DNA from: Cycas panzhihuaensis | Taxonomy: Eukaryota; Cycadophyta | Assembly: GCA_023213395.1 (NCBI GenBank) | Contig: CM041465.1 | Span: forward strand, 14,446,001-14,510,000 | Direction of reading: 5' to 3' | Length of the DNA stretch: 64,000 nucleotides | Shown: positions 1 through 11,564 of the stretch, piece by piece | Position numbering within the stretch: the first letter of the stretch is position 1 | How the letters are laid out: every line of letters starts with the position of its first letter | The notes under the pieces: model-generated | What the model was told of the DNA's origin: nothing | Seen by the model: the letters and a program-made list of their open reading frames with translations, nothing else | The model's database searches: none | Made by a program: the position numbers and the translations under genes

Positions 1-439
1 CCATAACTAAACTGGATCTTCTGTAGTCTTTGATGTTATAGTTGTTTGGCTGACATCTGTACTTCCCACTAAAATGTAAAGATTTCCTTTCTTTAAGGCT
101 TTCATAACAACCGAGGTACCATTTGACAACTTTAGGACTCCTTCATGACCTGTATGCTTAAAACCACCTAAATCTAATTCTCCCAAGGAAATTAGATTTC
201 TTTTCAAATCATGTACATGTCTAACCTCAGTTAATGTTCTGGCTACTCCATCAAACATCTTAATTCTGATGCTACCAATTCCCATTGACTTACAAGAAAC
301 TTCATTTCCCATAAGCACATCACCACCATCAAGAGGTTGGTATGATGAGAACTAACTCTTGTGTGGACACATGTGATGCGAAGCACCTGAATCTAATAAC
401 CAGTCATGGTGATAATGAGAAACATTACAAGCAACCAAG
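1..439 (-). pseudogene. Element A protease and GAG-pre-integrase region (partial)
   Basis: Retroviral-type aspartic protease, needed to cut the copia polyprotein, followed by the pre-integrase segment. The catalytic motif reads LLDSGASHHM on the minus strand around 370-405, so the active-site aspartate is present. A TAG follows within about a dozen codons (HKS*FSS), probably from CAG or TGG. An open stretch from 318 to 7 then carries the conserved VRHVxDLKRNLISLGEL block and the HEGVLKL block of the pre-integrase region. Integrase proper lies beyond the left edge. Frame and motif order match B, which is the same family on the opposite strand. Confidence 0.8.
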
Positions 440-1260
440 ACATCATCATCCATACCTTGATTTGAGTCCACTTGATTTGCCTCCTTGCTAGGATCTTCCT
501 TTTTCTAGGACTCCTTCCTTTTGTATAAATCCTTCTTGAGGTGACCGGTGTTATTACAATGCCAACACTTAAGCTTACTCTTTTTTCTCTTTGACTTAGA
601 CCTCGATATATCCCTAGAGTTTTGTCCTCTCTCAAATGTTCTACCCCTTACTGTCATGGCTTATGATGTGGAGGTTTCAAAACTAGATTTCCTCCACACT
701 TCTTCCATTAGCAAAGCACTCACAACATAATCATAATCCAATGCATCTATAGTGCTAAACCTATTTGAGGTGACAATATTATCCCAGGATTTGGGTAATG
801 AGTATAACAAGGTAATAGTCTTATCCTCATCTTCAATTTTAACATCGATACTAGTCAACTGATAAATAAGAGTATTGAAAATATTTAAATGGTCACCAAT
901 TTTTGTACCTTCCTTCATCCATAATGAGTACAGTTGCCTCTTCAGGTAGATTCGATTCGTTACTGATTTGGTCATATACAGGCCTTCCAACCAGGTCCAT
1001 AATCCTACGACTGTCTCTTCCCCTATGATGTTAAACAAGACTTCATCTGCCAAGCATAATCATATTGTGCTAAGTGCCTTTTTATCTAAGTCATCCCAAT
1101 CATCATCGTCCATCCCTACGGGTTTCTTCGATTTACCTGCAAGGGTTTTGTACAAACCCTGATGTACAAGAATATCATGCGCTTTTAGCTTCCACAACTC
1201 AAAGTTGTTATTGCCATTGAATTTCTCCACCTTGAACTTTGCACCTGCTAGTTTCACCAT
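440..1260 (-). pseudogene. Element A gag (copia, UBN2-type) with CCHC knuckle
   Basis: Copia capsid/nucleocapsid precursor that packages element RNA. The start at 1260 (MVKLAGAKFKVEKFNG) is chosen because B and A2 align from the same codon. The N-terminal block has FELWKLKAHD, followed by a UBN2-like domain (LWTWLEGLYMTKS, then LNIFNTLIYQL, then LLYSLPKSWDNI). A stop splits it near 1060 and another near 660. A nucleocapsid knuckle lies around 545-590 (CWHCNNTGHLKKDL); its last cysteine has become leucine, so zinc binding would be lost. I infer that the frame was a single gag-pol before decay. Confidence 0.85.
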
Positions 1261-1317
1261 TTTGGTGTAGATAAGCCGACATCAAAAACTTTCACAGACT
1301 CACTACAAAACAAAAGT

Positions 1318-1330
1318 GGCTCTGATACCA
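1318..1330 (-). other. Element A primer-binding site
   Basis: On the minus strand this reads TGGTATCAGAGCC, complementary to the 3' end of plant initiator tRNA-Met, two bases after the LTR end (CTCAACA-ag). This fixes element orientation and the inner edge of the LTR. Confidence 0.9.
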
Positions 1331-1332
1331 CT

Positions 1333-1977
1333 TGTTGAGAATACAAGGTCCCAAACTTTAAACCGCCACAAGATCTAATCTATTTTGCAACTAGTTACAA
1401 GAATCAAAACTAAGATTTAACATGTAAGTTCTAAAATCAGAGATAATGCAATAACATCAATATACAAGTTAAACATCACATATGCACCTAATATAACATG
1501 GTAAAACCCTAACAGAGTTCTAAGGAAACATCCACACAGGAAAGGTATCGATCTTTATTGCTGCATAATAGAGAAATAGTACATCTCAGTAGCAGAGTGC
1601 TCTCAGGAACAACAACCAGTCATCGCCCTCTTCACAGTACATTACATTACATACAACACAATAAGAAAAGCTCTAAACCAGGCTACATGAGAGGGACATT
1701 CAATGCATAAATCTCAACCGTAGAATCTAGGGTATTTGTATTGAATGACCCTGATTCTCTTTACATTTTAATATGGTTTACATGGCTAATTTTTTAGGTC
1801 GGGGGCCATTTCCCCCCAACCCCTCTTAGCGGGGGGCGTTCCACGCCCCCCCGCACCCCTCGACCAAAGGGGGCTCTCGCCCCCCTTGGAACCCCCTGAG
1901 AAAAATTAGGGGGGGAAGCCGCACTGAAAACATGCCCAAATTTTAGCCTTAAACGATTGTTGTCACAATACCTAACA
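1333..1977 (-). repeat. Element A 5' LTR (645 bp)
   Basis: On the minus strand it starts TGTTAGG and ends CTCAACA, an inverted TGTT/AACA terminus. It aligns along its length with the LTRs of A2 (653-663 bp) and B (658 bp). A GC-rich island at about 1798-1915 contains two hairpins of G-runs against C-runs in otherwise AT-rich DNA. The LTR carries promoter and polyadenylation functions in this class. I do not call an exact TATA box. Confidence 0.9.
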
Positions 1978-3597
1978 TTTGATGTGTAGTGTCACATTTC
2001 CAAGAGGTTCATTTTTGTCTTCTAGAGTAGATTTATATTCATCCTGCAATAACCAGTTTTGGCTAAAATAAATGGTTAAAATTTATAGATAAGTAACTCA
2101 AGACACTTTTCTCAATGAAATCCTTTAAACATAAGCTAAAACTCTAAAAGTTTTTTTTAGGGATTTAGTAGATTCATGTCTTAAGACCATTTTAAGATAA
2201 ATCTCATCAAATTTTATCCATCGGTTAATGAGATTTTTGTAGTTTTCTCACAAATACCAAATTTACCTACTCAACCCCACAAAAGATGTTGCGAGGGTGT
2301 TTAAGGTAGTTTTTTTGCTGATTTTGGAGATAATGCAGAAAGAAAAGTTGATGTACATGTCAAGATAAAGCTTTTAACATATTGAAGTTTGGATTCTAAA
2401 GCAGTGAATCTGGCAAGATTCTACTTTTGTGTGTTTTTGGGCAAAAAATTTGTTATACATTTTCAAAAATATGACTTCATCATCTTCTCAAAAACGACAT
2501 TCTAAACACTTTTTTCTTCTACCATAGATTCAAATTATATTATTTAGGCCTCCATATTTATAATTTTTAGAAAATTTTAACCATTTATTATTTATAAATT
2601 TTATGAGCAAAAATCATAAAATAGGAAAAAGTAGCATGCATCTAGATTTAGAAAAATCAGCATTTTAGCAGTAAGTTGATCCACTTTTAGGCCCTTTATG
2701 GTTTTTGTATTGAAATTTTTTAAAATATATTTAGAAACATTATATTAAAGCAAGTGAAACTTGGATTAGAAGCAACATCTAGTTCCCCTACTAAATCTAA
2801 CATGCTTTTTCTATTTCCACGCATAGCATAAAGCAACCCACAAAGCAACAACAATAACAAAGTAAGCACGGAAAGCAAACAAGCATATTTGGCATCTTTC
2901 CATTTTAGTTTTTAGTTATTCAAAAATAACTTATATTATTCCTAAAAGAAATCTCATCTGTATGATTTATACCACCAATTCTTGACTTGTGTGTACACTC
3001 GCCTTGGTTAAAATAAACCACGATTGGATGAAGTCTAGGCCCTATGGGAGGTGTGAGTTTTATATTAGGTCTAATATTAACAAGAATAGTGGTGGAGGGA
3101 CAGGTTAGCCATCCCTATGGCCTTTAATCAGGAATAATCCTAATAACCACCTGAAAAAACTAAAAACTTTAATCAAGATTAAAATATATCTAATTTAATA
3201 TGTGTCATAGCCATGGGATACGTACGTATATTTTGACTCTTCAGAGGAGGTATATAGCTACTCACTAGTGAGTTGAGTAAGGACTGGAAGTACCTAGGCT
3301 CCATTATGACTTGAATTTTATTACCAAGTACAAATGCAGGCATCATGGGTGAAGGTCGTAATATATATACTAGAAGCCCCTTAGGCATCGACACCTCAAC
3401 TACTTTGGACTTGAGATAGAGATTTGGGTTTAATCATACATCATACATCAAACTTTGTTTTTAGTTGTGTACACCTATATGTCGACTGCTATATGGGTAT
3501 AATCTTGATTTAATGATCACATGACACATCATTTATCCTTATGATCCTTATATTTCTATTTATACATATCATCAAACCCTACTACATTAGGAGTATT
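1978..3597 (+). other. Element E 5' leader, first visible piece
   Basis: No gene. This 1.6-kb AT-rich stretch aligns in order with the D leader (about 18000-19500). Shared blocks include TCATTTTTGTCTTCTAGAG, AGTTTTGGCTAA, a GACTTGTG/TGTACACTCGCCTT-like stretch and the CTACATTAGG just before the A2 insertion. The weak open frame at 3179-3394 on the minus strand is not conserved in D and is not called. The last five bases, GTATT, are the left target duplication of A2. Confidence 0.75.
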
Positions 3598-4260
3598 TAT
3601 TGAGTAAACTAGATCTCAATAACTAGAAACTGCCACCAAGATCTAAACTATATTATAACTAGTTACATGAATCAAAACTAAAATTTAACATGCAAGTTCT
3701 TAAACTAGAGATAATACAATAAATGAATTAGAAAGCTAAAGCATCACATATACACCCAATATAATATGGTAAAACCTTAGCAATGTGCTAGGAAAACATC
3801 CATACAGGAATGGTATTGATCTTTATTATCAGAGAATAGAAAAATGTTTATAATCTATAGTAGAATGCTTACAGTAGTAATAACTAGTCACCTAACTCCT
3901 CATAGTATATCTAATACATCAAACACCATAACCATAATAAAAAAACACCCTGAATTGGGCTATATGAGAGAGTCATACAATACACAAATCTCAACCATCG
4001 AATCTGAGGTATTTTAGACAAATGACCTCGATTCTCTTTATAATTTAGTATGCTTTTCAATGCTAGATTTTTGGGTCAAAGGCTACTACCCTTGAACCCC
4101 CTCTTTGCAGGGGGGGCGGGGGTTCTAGCTCCTCTTGCACCTCCATCTAATGGGGGTTCCCGCCACCCTTGGATCTCCCTGAGGAAGTTTAGAGGAGAAA
4201 TTGCACTGCCAACCTGTCAAAATTTTAGCCTCTAAAACATTGTTGTCACATTATCTAACA
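3598..4260 (-). repeat. Element A2 3' LTR (663 bp)
   Basis: Plus-strand ends are TATTGAG and TATCTAACA; on the minus strand it begins TGTTAGATAATGTGACAACA, as in B. It pairs with 8283-8935. A GC-rich block at about 4080-4200 corresponds to the G/C-run hairpin island of the family. Confidence 0.92.
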
Positions 4261-6109
4261 ATCTATACCTTGACAACAATTTACTTAATACCTTTCCTGC
4301 ACCATTCATTACCTTTTTTACAAGCCAAGAGAAGTCAAATACTATTTGAACTTCTCTAATAGTACTGGTTTTGTGAACATGTCAATATAATTCTATTTTA
4401 TGTTAACCTTCTTAAGTGTCACTCCACCTGCTTTCGTAACCTATCTAACAAAATGGTACTTAAGAGCAATATGCTTTGACCTACTATGATAAGCTAGATA
4501 CTTTGCTAAGTAAATGGCACTTTGACTATCACAAAATGCCTTTATCATTTCCTATTTCCTTCCAAGCTTAGCTAATAGACCCTACAACTAAATTACTTCT
4601 TTACAAGTATGTGCTATAGTAACATATTCTACTTCTATAGTTGATAATGCAATTGTACTCTATAATTTTGACATCCAACTAACTGGACCATTTGTAAGAG
4701 TAAATACATAACCTGAAATAGACCTTCTCTTATCTAAATCTCCTACAAAATCTGAATCAATATATCTACAAACTTCATTACCTATACCTCCAAAGTTGAT
4801 TCAATAGTCACTTATGCCCCTCAAATACTGAAGCACGTATTTCACTACTACCTGATGTTCCTTTCTTGGATTTGCCATAAACCTGCTAACTACACTAATT
4901 GCATGTTAAATGCTAAGTCTTATACATATCATGTCATACATCAAACTTCCTACTGCACTAGTATAAGGTACACGAGACATATAATCCTTTTCTTCTTCAT
5001 TACTAAGGCTCATACTTGAAGAAAGCTTGAAATAGGAAGCTAATGGGATACTCAATGGTTTCACATTTGTCATACCAAATCTGGTTAGCACCTTCTCCAC
5101 ATATTTCTGTTGTGATAACCATAACTTACCATTTTTCCTATCTCTATGTATCTCCATATCTAAGATTTGTTTTGCAACTCATAGATCGTTCATATCAAAA
5201 GTCCTAGCCAATTAAGCCTTTAACTTATTGATTTCTTCCATTCTCTTGCTTACAACCAGCATGTCATCAACATATAATACCAAGGTAATGAATAAGCTAT
5301 TGTCTAAGAATTAAAAATAAACATAATGATCATACTTACTTATTTTGAAATTTTGGCTATCTATGAAGGCATTAAACTTCCTATACCATTACTTAGGTGA
5401 TTGCTTCAGGTTATATAATGCCTGAAACTGCAAATAAGTCTTTTCCTACTATCCTATACAAATCCTTCTAGTTGATCCATATAGATCTCCTTATCTAAAT
5501 CATGTAAAAAAGTTGTTTTAACATCTAACTACTCCAACTCCAAATCAAGAGAAGCTACCAATGCTAAGAGAACCTAAATTGAAACAAGTTTGACAATTGG
5601 TGAAAAGATCTTATGAAAGTCAATACCTACTTTTTGTGCAAAACCTTTAACCACTAGTCTTACCTTTTATTTGTCAATCTTTCTATCAATATCTATTTTC
5701 TTCTTAAAAACCTACTTGCAACTAGCAGTCTTCCTATCTTTCTATCAATATCTGTTTTCTTCTTAAAAACCTACTTGCAACTAGCAGTCTTCCTACCATA
5801 TGGAAGTTCTAATAAGTCCCATGAATTATTTTTCTTCAAAGCATCTATCTCTTCCTACATAGCCCTCTTCCACTTCTCATTATGGATATCATCTACTACT
5901 TCTTGATAGCATGTAGGCTCAGCATTATTAGAAACTAAAGTAATAGAAATAGAAGGGTTGTACATGTCATGTGGATGACTGACTCATGTAGATCTTCTTA
6001 CAATTGGTGGAGGAGTGTCTATATACTCCTATAAATCTACTACAAATTCATCTTCAGAAAGGTCTTCCTACTCTTCTATTTCCAAAGATAGTTGGGTCTC
6101 AAGCTTGAC
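4261..6109 (-). pseudogene. Element A2 reverse transcriptase and RNase H (decayed)
   Basis: Copia RT copies the RNA into cDNA and RNase H removes the RNA strand. The clearest stretch is 5157-4906: RT C-terminal connection with RFGMTNVKPLSIPLAS and then YTSAVGSLMYDM, matching B at 15433 onward with few changes. The RNase H remnant lies at about 4330-4870. RT core pieces extend to about 5900, including an equivalent of the B 'EIYIDQPEGF' block near 5480, but stops interrupt every frame. A 59-bp tandem duplication (5678-5795) near the RT start shifts the frame. Copy order and orientation match the LTRs. Confidence 0.8.
5678..5795. repeat. 59-bp tandem duplication inside A2 RT
   Basis: Two head-to-tail copies, 5678-5736 and 5737-5795, with one internal mismatch (CTA vs CTG). 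The unit starts TCTTTCTATCAATATCT and ends GCAGTCTTCCTA. It is absent from B at the matching place. Because 59 is not a multiple of three, it breaks the frame. Confidence 0.9.
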
Positions 6110-7600
6110 TTATTGATGTTTAGCTTTTTGCTCTTGTTTCACTTCAACTTCTATACTATATAATTTTAGAAAGGCAAATTTATCAAATATAGCATCCCTA
6201 TTAGTAGTGATTTTGTTGGTAGTAGGATCCCGCAACCTATATCCCTTCACACCATCTCTATCATCATAACCAACAAAGATATATCTCTTAGATTTTAGGT
6301 CTAACTTTGAATGGTGATTTTTATTAGTTAAGGCATAAGCATCACAACCAAAAACTTTCAAATTCGAATAGTCACATGGATGTCTAGTCCATTCCTCTTC
6401 AAGAATCTTGTAGTCTATTGCAAGTGATAGTGACCTATTTACCAAATAACAAGTTATTTGAATAGCTTCTACCCATAAGCCCTACTCTACTCCTACATTA
6501 CTCATCATAGTTCTTGCTCTTTCCAAGAGTATCATGTTCATGTGCTCAACCATGTTATTCTGTTGCAGAGTATAGCTAGTGATCTTATGCCTTTCGATTC
6601 TAGCTTCTCTGTAATAGTTTTCAAACTCCAAGGAGTTGAACTCATCTCTATTATTAGTTCTTAAATATTTGATTAACCTATTAGTGTTCTTCTCAACCAG
6701 AGCCTTGAACTATTTAATTACACTGAAAACTTCAAATTTCCTTTTAAAAAAATAGACCTATATCTTTCTAGAGTAATCATCTATAAATGTCATAAAGTAC
6801 AATAATCCTCCATAAGATATTGTAGGGGCTAGTCTCTATATATCTGAATGTACGTAATCTAGAACACCTTTATTAGTGTGATTCCCTAATTTAAACTTGA
6901 GTCTACACTGCTTTCCAAAAATACAATGTTTATAAAAAACTAAATCTAAAAGCTGGAAGTTAGGAAGTAACTTACAATTTATCAGTACCTTAAATCCTCT
7001 CTCACTAATGTGCCTAAGTCTCTAATTTTATAATTGAGCTGGATCTTTTGTAGTCTTCAATGTTGTAGTTGCATGTATGACATCTGTACTTCCTACTAAA
7101 ATGTAAAGCTTTCATTTCTTTAAGCCTTTCATAACAACTAACGTGCCTTTTGACACCTTCATGACCTATGTACTTATAACCACTAGAATTTAGTTCACCT
7201 AAGGAAATCAAATTCCTTTCTAGATCAGGTATATGTCTAAATTCAGTTAATATTCTCACTACACCATCAAACATTTTAATTTTGATGCTACCAATGCCCA
7301 TTATCTTATAGGAAACTTCATTCCCATAAGTACATCACCACTATCAAGAGGTTGGTACGATGAAAACCAACTCTTGTGTGGTCACATGTGGTGTGAAGCA
7401 CCTAAATCTAATAACCAATCATGATGATAATGGGAAATATTAGAAGCAACTAAAACATCATCATTCATACCTTGATTCGATTCCACTTGATTAACCTCCT
7501 TGGCAGGATCTTCATTTTTTTGGAACACCTTCCTTTTATAGCAATCTTTCTTTTTTTGGAACTCCTTCCTTTTGTTCTCTTCCAATTGTTTTACCTCTTG
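6110..7600 (-). pseudogene. Element A2 protease, pre-integrase and integrase (decayed)
   Basis: Right to left: a protease motif near 7390-7425 reads LLDLGASHHM, so the catalytic DSG has become DLG. The pre-integrase block follows at 7301-7014 (VRHIPDLERNLISLGEL-like, with an early frameshift). The integrase core lies at about 6500-7000. The integrase C-terminal and linker stretch at 6445-6110 has HPCDYSNLKVFGCDAYAL and KRYIFVGYDDRDGVKGYRL. This protein would insert cDNA into the genome. The domain order fits copia (integrase before RT). Not functional. Confidence 0.8.
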
Positions 7601-8210
7601 CTATCATAGCTTCTGGTGTGGAGGTTTCAAGACTAGACTTCCTCCTCACTTCTTCCATTAGTAAAGTACTTACAATAGAATCATGGTCTAATTCATCTAT
7701 AGTACTAAAACTAATTGAGGTGACAGTATTATCCTAGGATTACAGTAATGAATATAATAAGGTAATAGCCTTATCCTCATCCTCAATCATGATATCAATA
7801 CTAGCTAACTAACAAATAAGAGTATTGGAAATATTTAAATGATCAACAATTTTTTGTACCTTTCTTCATCCACAATGAGTATAGTTGCCTCTTTAAGTAG
7901 ATTCAATTAGTCATTGATTTGGTCATGTACAAGTCTTCTAACCGGGTCCATAATCCCGTTGTTACCTATTCCCCTATGATGTTAAATAGAACTTCATCCG
8001 CCAAGCATAATCGTATTATGCTAAGAGCCCTTTTATCTAGATCATCCCGTTCATCATCATCCATCCCTGTGGGTTTCTTCAATTTGTCTGTAAGAGCTCT
8101 ATACAAACCTTGTTATACCAGAACATCATATGCTTTCAACTTCCACAACTCAAAGTTATTTTTACTATTAAATTTTCCCACCTCAAACTTTGCATTTTCC
8201 GTTTTTCCAT
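7601..8210 (-). pseudogene. Element A2 gag, frameshifted, CCHC knuckle lost
   Basis: The ATG at 8210 corresponds to the start in A and B. A one-base deletion within the first five or so codons shifts the frame; past it the protein is again recognisable (NAKFEVGKFN, FELWKLKAYD). Later pieces match the UBN2 domain (LNISNTLIC, WDNTVTSISFSTIDELD). Compared with B, the stretch between 'ARGKTIGRE' and 'DCYKRK' is shortened. The CxxCxxxxHxxxxC nucleocapsid knuckle present in A and (mutated) in B is missing. I infer a deletion, perhaps by slippage between repeated lysine-rich codons. Confidence 0.78.
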
Positions 8211-8267
8211 TTGGTATAAAAAAAACTAACACCAAAACATTCACAAACTCACTACAAAAATAAAAGT

Positions 8268-8280
8268 GGCTCCGATACCA
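8268..8280 (-). other. Element A2 primer-binding site
   Basis: Minus strand TGGTATCGGAGCC, two bases from the LTR end, with one substitution relative to the initiator-Met-type site of A. Confidence 0.88.
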
Positions 8281-8282
8281 CT

Positions 8283-8935
8283 TGTTGAGTAAACTAGGTC
8301 CCAATAACTAGAAACTTCCACTAAGATCTAAACTATTTTGTAACTAGTTACAATAATCGAAACTGAAATTTAGCATGCAAATTCTTAAACTAGAAATAAT
8401 ACAATAAATAGATTAGAAAGCTAAAGCATCACATATATACCCGATATAACATGGTAAAACCCTAGCAGTATGCTAGAGAAACATCTATATAGGAAAGGTA
8501 TCGATCTTTATTATTAAAGAATGGAGAAATGTACATAATGTGTAGTTGAATGCTCATAGCAACAACAACTAGCTCCCAACTCCTCATAGTACATCTAATA
8601 CATCGAACACCAACATAATGAAAAAACATCCTAAATCAGGCTATATGAGAGAGTCATACAAGGCAAAAATTTTAACCATTGAATCTAGGATATTTTGGAC
8701 GAACAACCCTGATTCTCTTTACAATTTAGTATATTTTTCAATGTTAGCTTTTTGGGTGGGGGGATACTGCCCCTAAACCCTTTTATTGTGAGGGGGTTCT
8801 AGCACCCCCTGCACCCCTCAACCAAGGGGGGCTCTTGCCCCCCTTAGATCCCCCCAAGAAAGTTTGGAGGGAAAATTGCGTTACCAACCTATCAAAATTT
8901 TAGCCTCTAAAACATTGTTATCACATTATCTAATA
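8283..8935 (-). repeat. Element A2 5' LTR (653 bp)
   Basis: Plus-strand ends are TGTTGAG and TATCTAATA (C-to-T change in the terminal CA complement). It pairs with 3598-4260. A GC-rich island lies at about 8755-8875. Confidence 0.92.
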
Positions 8936-8940
8936 GCATT

Positions 8941-10100
8941 TGCCACAAGTGTCAGTGGTCTATTATCATTACTTTCTACTTAATCATATTTCATCTCTGA
9001 TGCGTTAGTTATACTACCATACGTGTCAGTGATATGTACTTCTATCATCTCTTCTACTTCCTTATCATCACCATGTTATCTCAATTTAAGTTGAATGTAA
9101 ATTACATCTTAAAAAGAAAAGACAATTGGAATTTGTAGTACACTGGAGTTAAAAATGCTGAAAAGTATGAAGACCTTTGGAGAGTCCACTTGCAGCCTAC
9201 ACCTATTATACCTACAATAGCTACAGGAACTACTTTCGATGGAACAGCTCCAACAACTCCTATAGATGTTGCAACTAAACTATAATAGGAGATAGATGAT
9301 GCAAAGATTCATGCAGGAATTCTATTGGTTATTGATCACTCCTTGCACAACTTAATTAATGAAGAAAAACATGATATAGCTTGGATGGTCTTTAAAGTTC
9401 TTAAGAAGAACTTTGATACCAAGTTAGACTTAGAATTTATTCATCTTATTCTAAAAATAAACAAATTAAAATTTTAGAAGGTATGAGCTCATGAGATAAG
9501 AAATCTCCTTCGACCAATAAAATAGGCAATTGATAAAGATTTTAAGACCTAGTACATCACTTTGGCATTCTTAATCTAATCATGTCTACATGTCTCTGAT
9601 TATAAAAACTTACTTGGAAGTCTTCAATTTAGTGGAATATTGAAAACACTCAACTTTGAAGTACTTGTCGAAAAGTTTATAGAATTTGACAAGACCTTTA
9701 ATACCAACTTTGTATCATCTAACTCTCTTCCAAATGCAGCCTTTGAGGTGGGACAAAAAGCTTGCTATACAAAGAATCAAAGTCCCTCTCATAGCAGAGA
9801 AAATAATTGAGCAAGAGGAAGAGGAAGAAACATGGAAAATTAGCTATAAGATCAACTAAACCCTTAACAACAATAACCTAGACAATCTCAAGGCCAAGAG
9901 CCACCTCAACAAAGAGTAAGACAATCAGGCCAAACTAGTACCTCTTTAGGGACTGGAAATCAAACTATTTTGTGTGATTACTATAACTGTAAAGGACACT
10001 TACTAAAATATTGTAGAACCACCACTTATAAGTTGGCCAAGTTCCAACTAAAACATAGAGCTTACAATGTTGAAAAAACCTTATGAAGAATTCTTTAGTG
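8941..10100 (+). pseudogene. Element E gag (copia)
   Basis: Gag precursor of E. The first 130 bases are leader. The ATG at 9073 is the same as in D (19675) and begins MLSQFKLNVNYIL. The domain continues with DNWNL, HAGILLVIDHSLHNLI and LEVL/VFKVLKKNFDTKLDLEF-like blocks shared with D. Several stops are TAG or TAA in place of CAG or CAA. A nucleocapsid knuckle at about 9970-10010 reads CDYYNCKGHLLKYC, where the second zinc cysteine has become tyrosine. It lies immediately downstream of the A2 insertion. The D copy gives the same order and spacing, which supports the call. Confidence 0.8.
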
Positions 10101-10229
10101 GTGTAGGTTTTATATAAGCATACATTTAAAGAAATGAGGGATCTTTAGCATCAAATGCCATTAACCAACCACAGAGATACTTTCAAGCTCGATGTGGATA
10201 TATCACTTGTGAATTCGCTTCACCAATAC

Positions 10230-11564
10230 CAAGTTCTATTAGAATTGCAAATAATATAACTTCAATCGATGGATAATAGATCATGGACATAGGAGCAACT
10301 CAACATATGACATGTAATCACAATCTATATTAAACATTTGAGTCAAATATTTAAGGAGTTATTTATATAGCTGATAAATCACAACAACCTGCTGAAGGAA
10401 TTAGTAACATTCACTTGAAACTCATGGGCTTAAAAGATTTTACATTGTTTGATGTCTTATACATACCCAATCTCAAACAAAACCTGCTCTCCTTATCCAC
10501 ACTTATCTCTCATGGATTTAATCTAAGAGTAACCGCATATGACCAGATTCTTCAGGTTATTCACTCTCCAACTAATCGAGTGGTCTTGACTAAACATCTC
10601 ACTAGTAAACTCTTTTGACTAAATGGCTCTTCATCTTTTAAAGCCCATTGTGCCCAAAGCCCCTGTGCCGATGAAGAATTTACATTTAACTCCATCCTAA
10701 CCTACCTAACATTGTCACCAGAAGCTCTTTAGCATACTTGCATGAGCCATATTCACATCGATAGACTTAGAGATCTTTGTAACACTCTTCCAAGTCTTCC
10801 AAAGTTCTCTAAGCCCTTCAAATATGAAGCTTGTATCATTGCCAAATCTCATCAACAACCCTTTCCCAAAATTCAATGGAAATCAAGCCATCCATTATAA
10901 TTGGTACACTCTAATTTGTGCAGACCAATGCCCATTCCTTCACTGAAGGGCAAGTTATATTACATATCTTTCATTGATTATTTTAGTAGGAAAGTATAGG
11001 TAGTTTTTCTACATAAGAAAGATGAATCATTTTGTGTATTCAAAGAATTCAAAGCTTGTACTAAAAAAGAGTTAGGTTATCAACACAAATATCTTCGAAC
11101 TGATAATAGTGGTAAATATACCTTATATGAGTTTGAAAGCTACTTTTAAGATAATAAAATCAAACATCAAACAATAGTAGCAGGTACCCCACAATAAAAT
11201 AGAGTTGTTGAGTACATGAATAGGATAATCATGAACATGACTCGAGCTATGTTGGTATACAAAAATGTACCTGCCTACCTGTGGGTTAAAGGCATCTATA
11301 TAGTTGTTTATTGTATCAATGTTGTTAGCCCATCAAAGGAGGAGCTTTTCCTAATGAAAAGTGGACTAGATAGGCCCCTACTACCTACCACTTCAAAATA
11401 TTTAGTTCAACATGTTATGCCCATATATTGGATGGAGATAGAAACAAACTCCAGCCTAGGGCACTTAAATACATCTTTGTTAGATTCCCTATGGACAAGA
11501 AAGGGCACAAGGTTTTTATACCTTCATAATGGAAGATTATCATCACCAAAAACATGGTGTTTAC
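10230..11564 (+). pseudogene. Element E protease and integrase (decayed)
   Basis: The protease motif near 10270-10310 reads IMDIGATQHM, where the relative has a D-T/S-G motif; the glycine is kept but the serine/threonine is lost. An open piece at 10415-10618 covers the pre-integrase block (DVLYIPNLKQNLLSLSTL). The integrase zinc region with HTCMSHIHIDRL and CEACIIAKSH-like residues, then core blocks (YISFID, KYLRTDNSGKY), follow to about 11300, and the open piece at 11216 has MNRIIMNMTRAMLVYKN. The sequence stops at 11564, the left TSD (TTTAC, 11560-11564) of B. E resumes at 16934 in the linker after integrase. Confidence 0.82.

Larger units (their letters stand above)
1..1977 (-). mobile_element. 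Element A: Ty1/copia retrotransposon, 5' part only
   Basis: Minus-strand copia element cut off by the left window edge. Reading right to left it shows a 5' LTR (1977-1333), an initiator-Met-type primer-binding site, gag, a CCHC knuckle, protease and the start of the pre-integrase domain. It is the best preserved of three copies of one family here (A, A2, B): the protease DSG is intact and gag has few stops. It abuts E leader sequence at 1978, so I infer that it inserted into E. The expected 5-bp target duplication on this side would be TTTGA (1978-1982), but its partner is off-window. The gag and pre-integrase style resembles the Tork/TNT1 side of copia; that lineage call is an inference. Confidence 0.9.
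3598..8935 (-). mobile_element. Element A2: near full-length Ty1/copia, A/B family
   Basis: Complete minus-strand copy of 5338 bp. It has LTRs at both ends, a primer-binding site next to the right LTR, and remnants in the order gag, protease, integrase, RT, RNase H from right to left. Flanks are GTATT (3593-3597) and GCATT (8936-8940), a 5-bp duplication with one C/T difference. It sits in the leader of E, and E gag resumes downstream. Both outer termini are decayed (TGTT to TATT on one side, AACA to AATA on the other). All domains carry stops or shifts, so it is inactive. Confidence 0.93.

Noticed and set aside
3179-3394. Minus-strand ORF in the E leader
   Set aside because: Not conserved in the aligned D leader.
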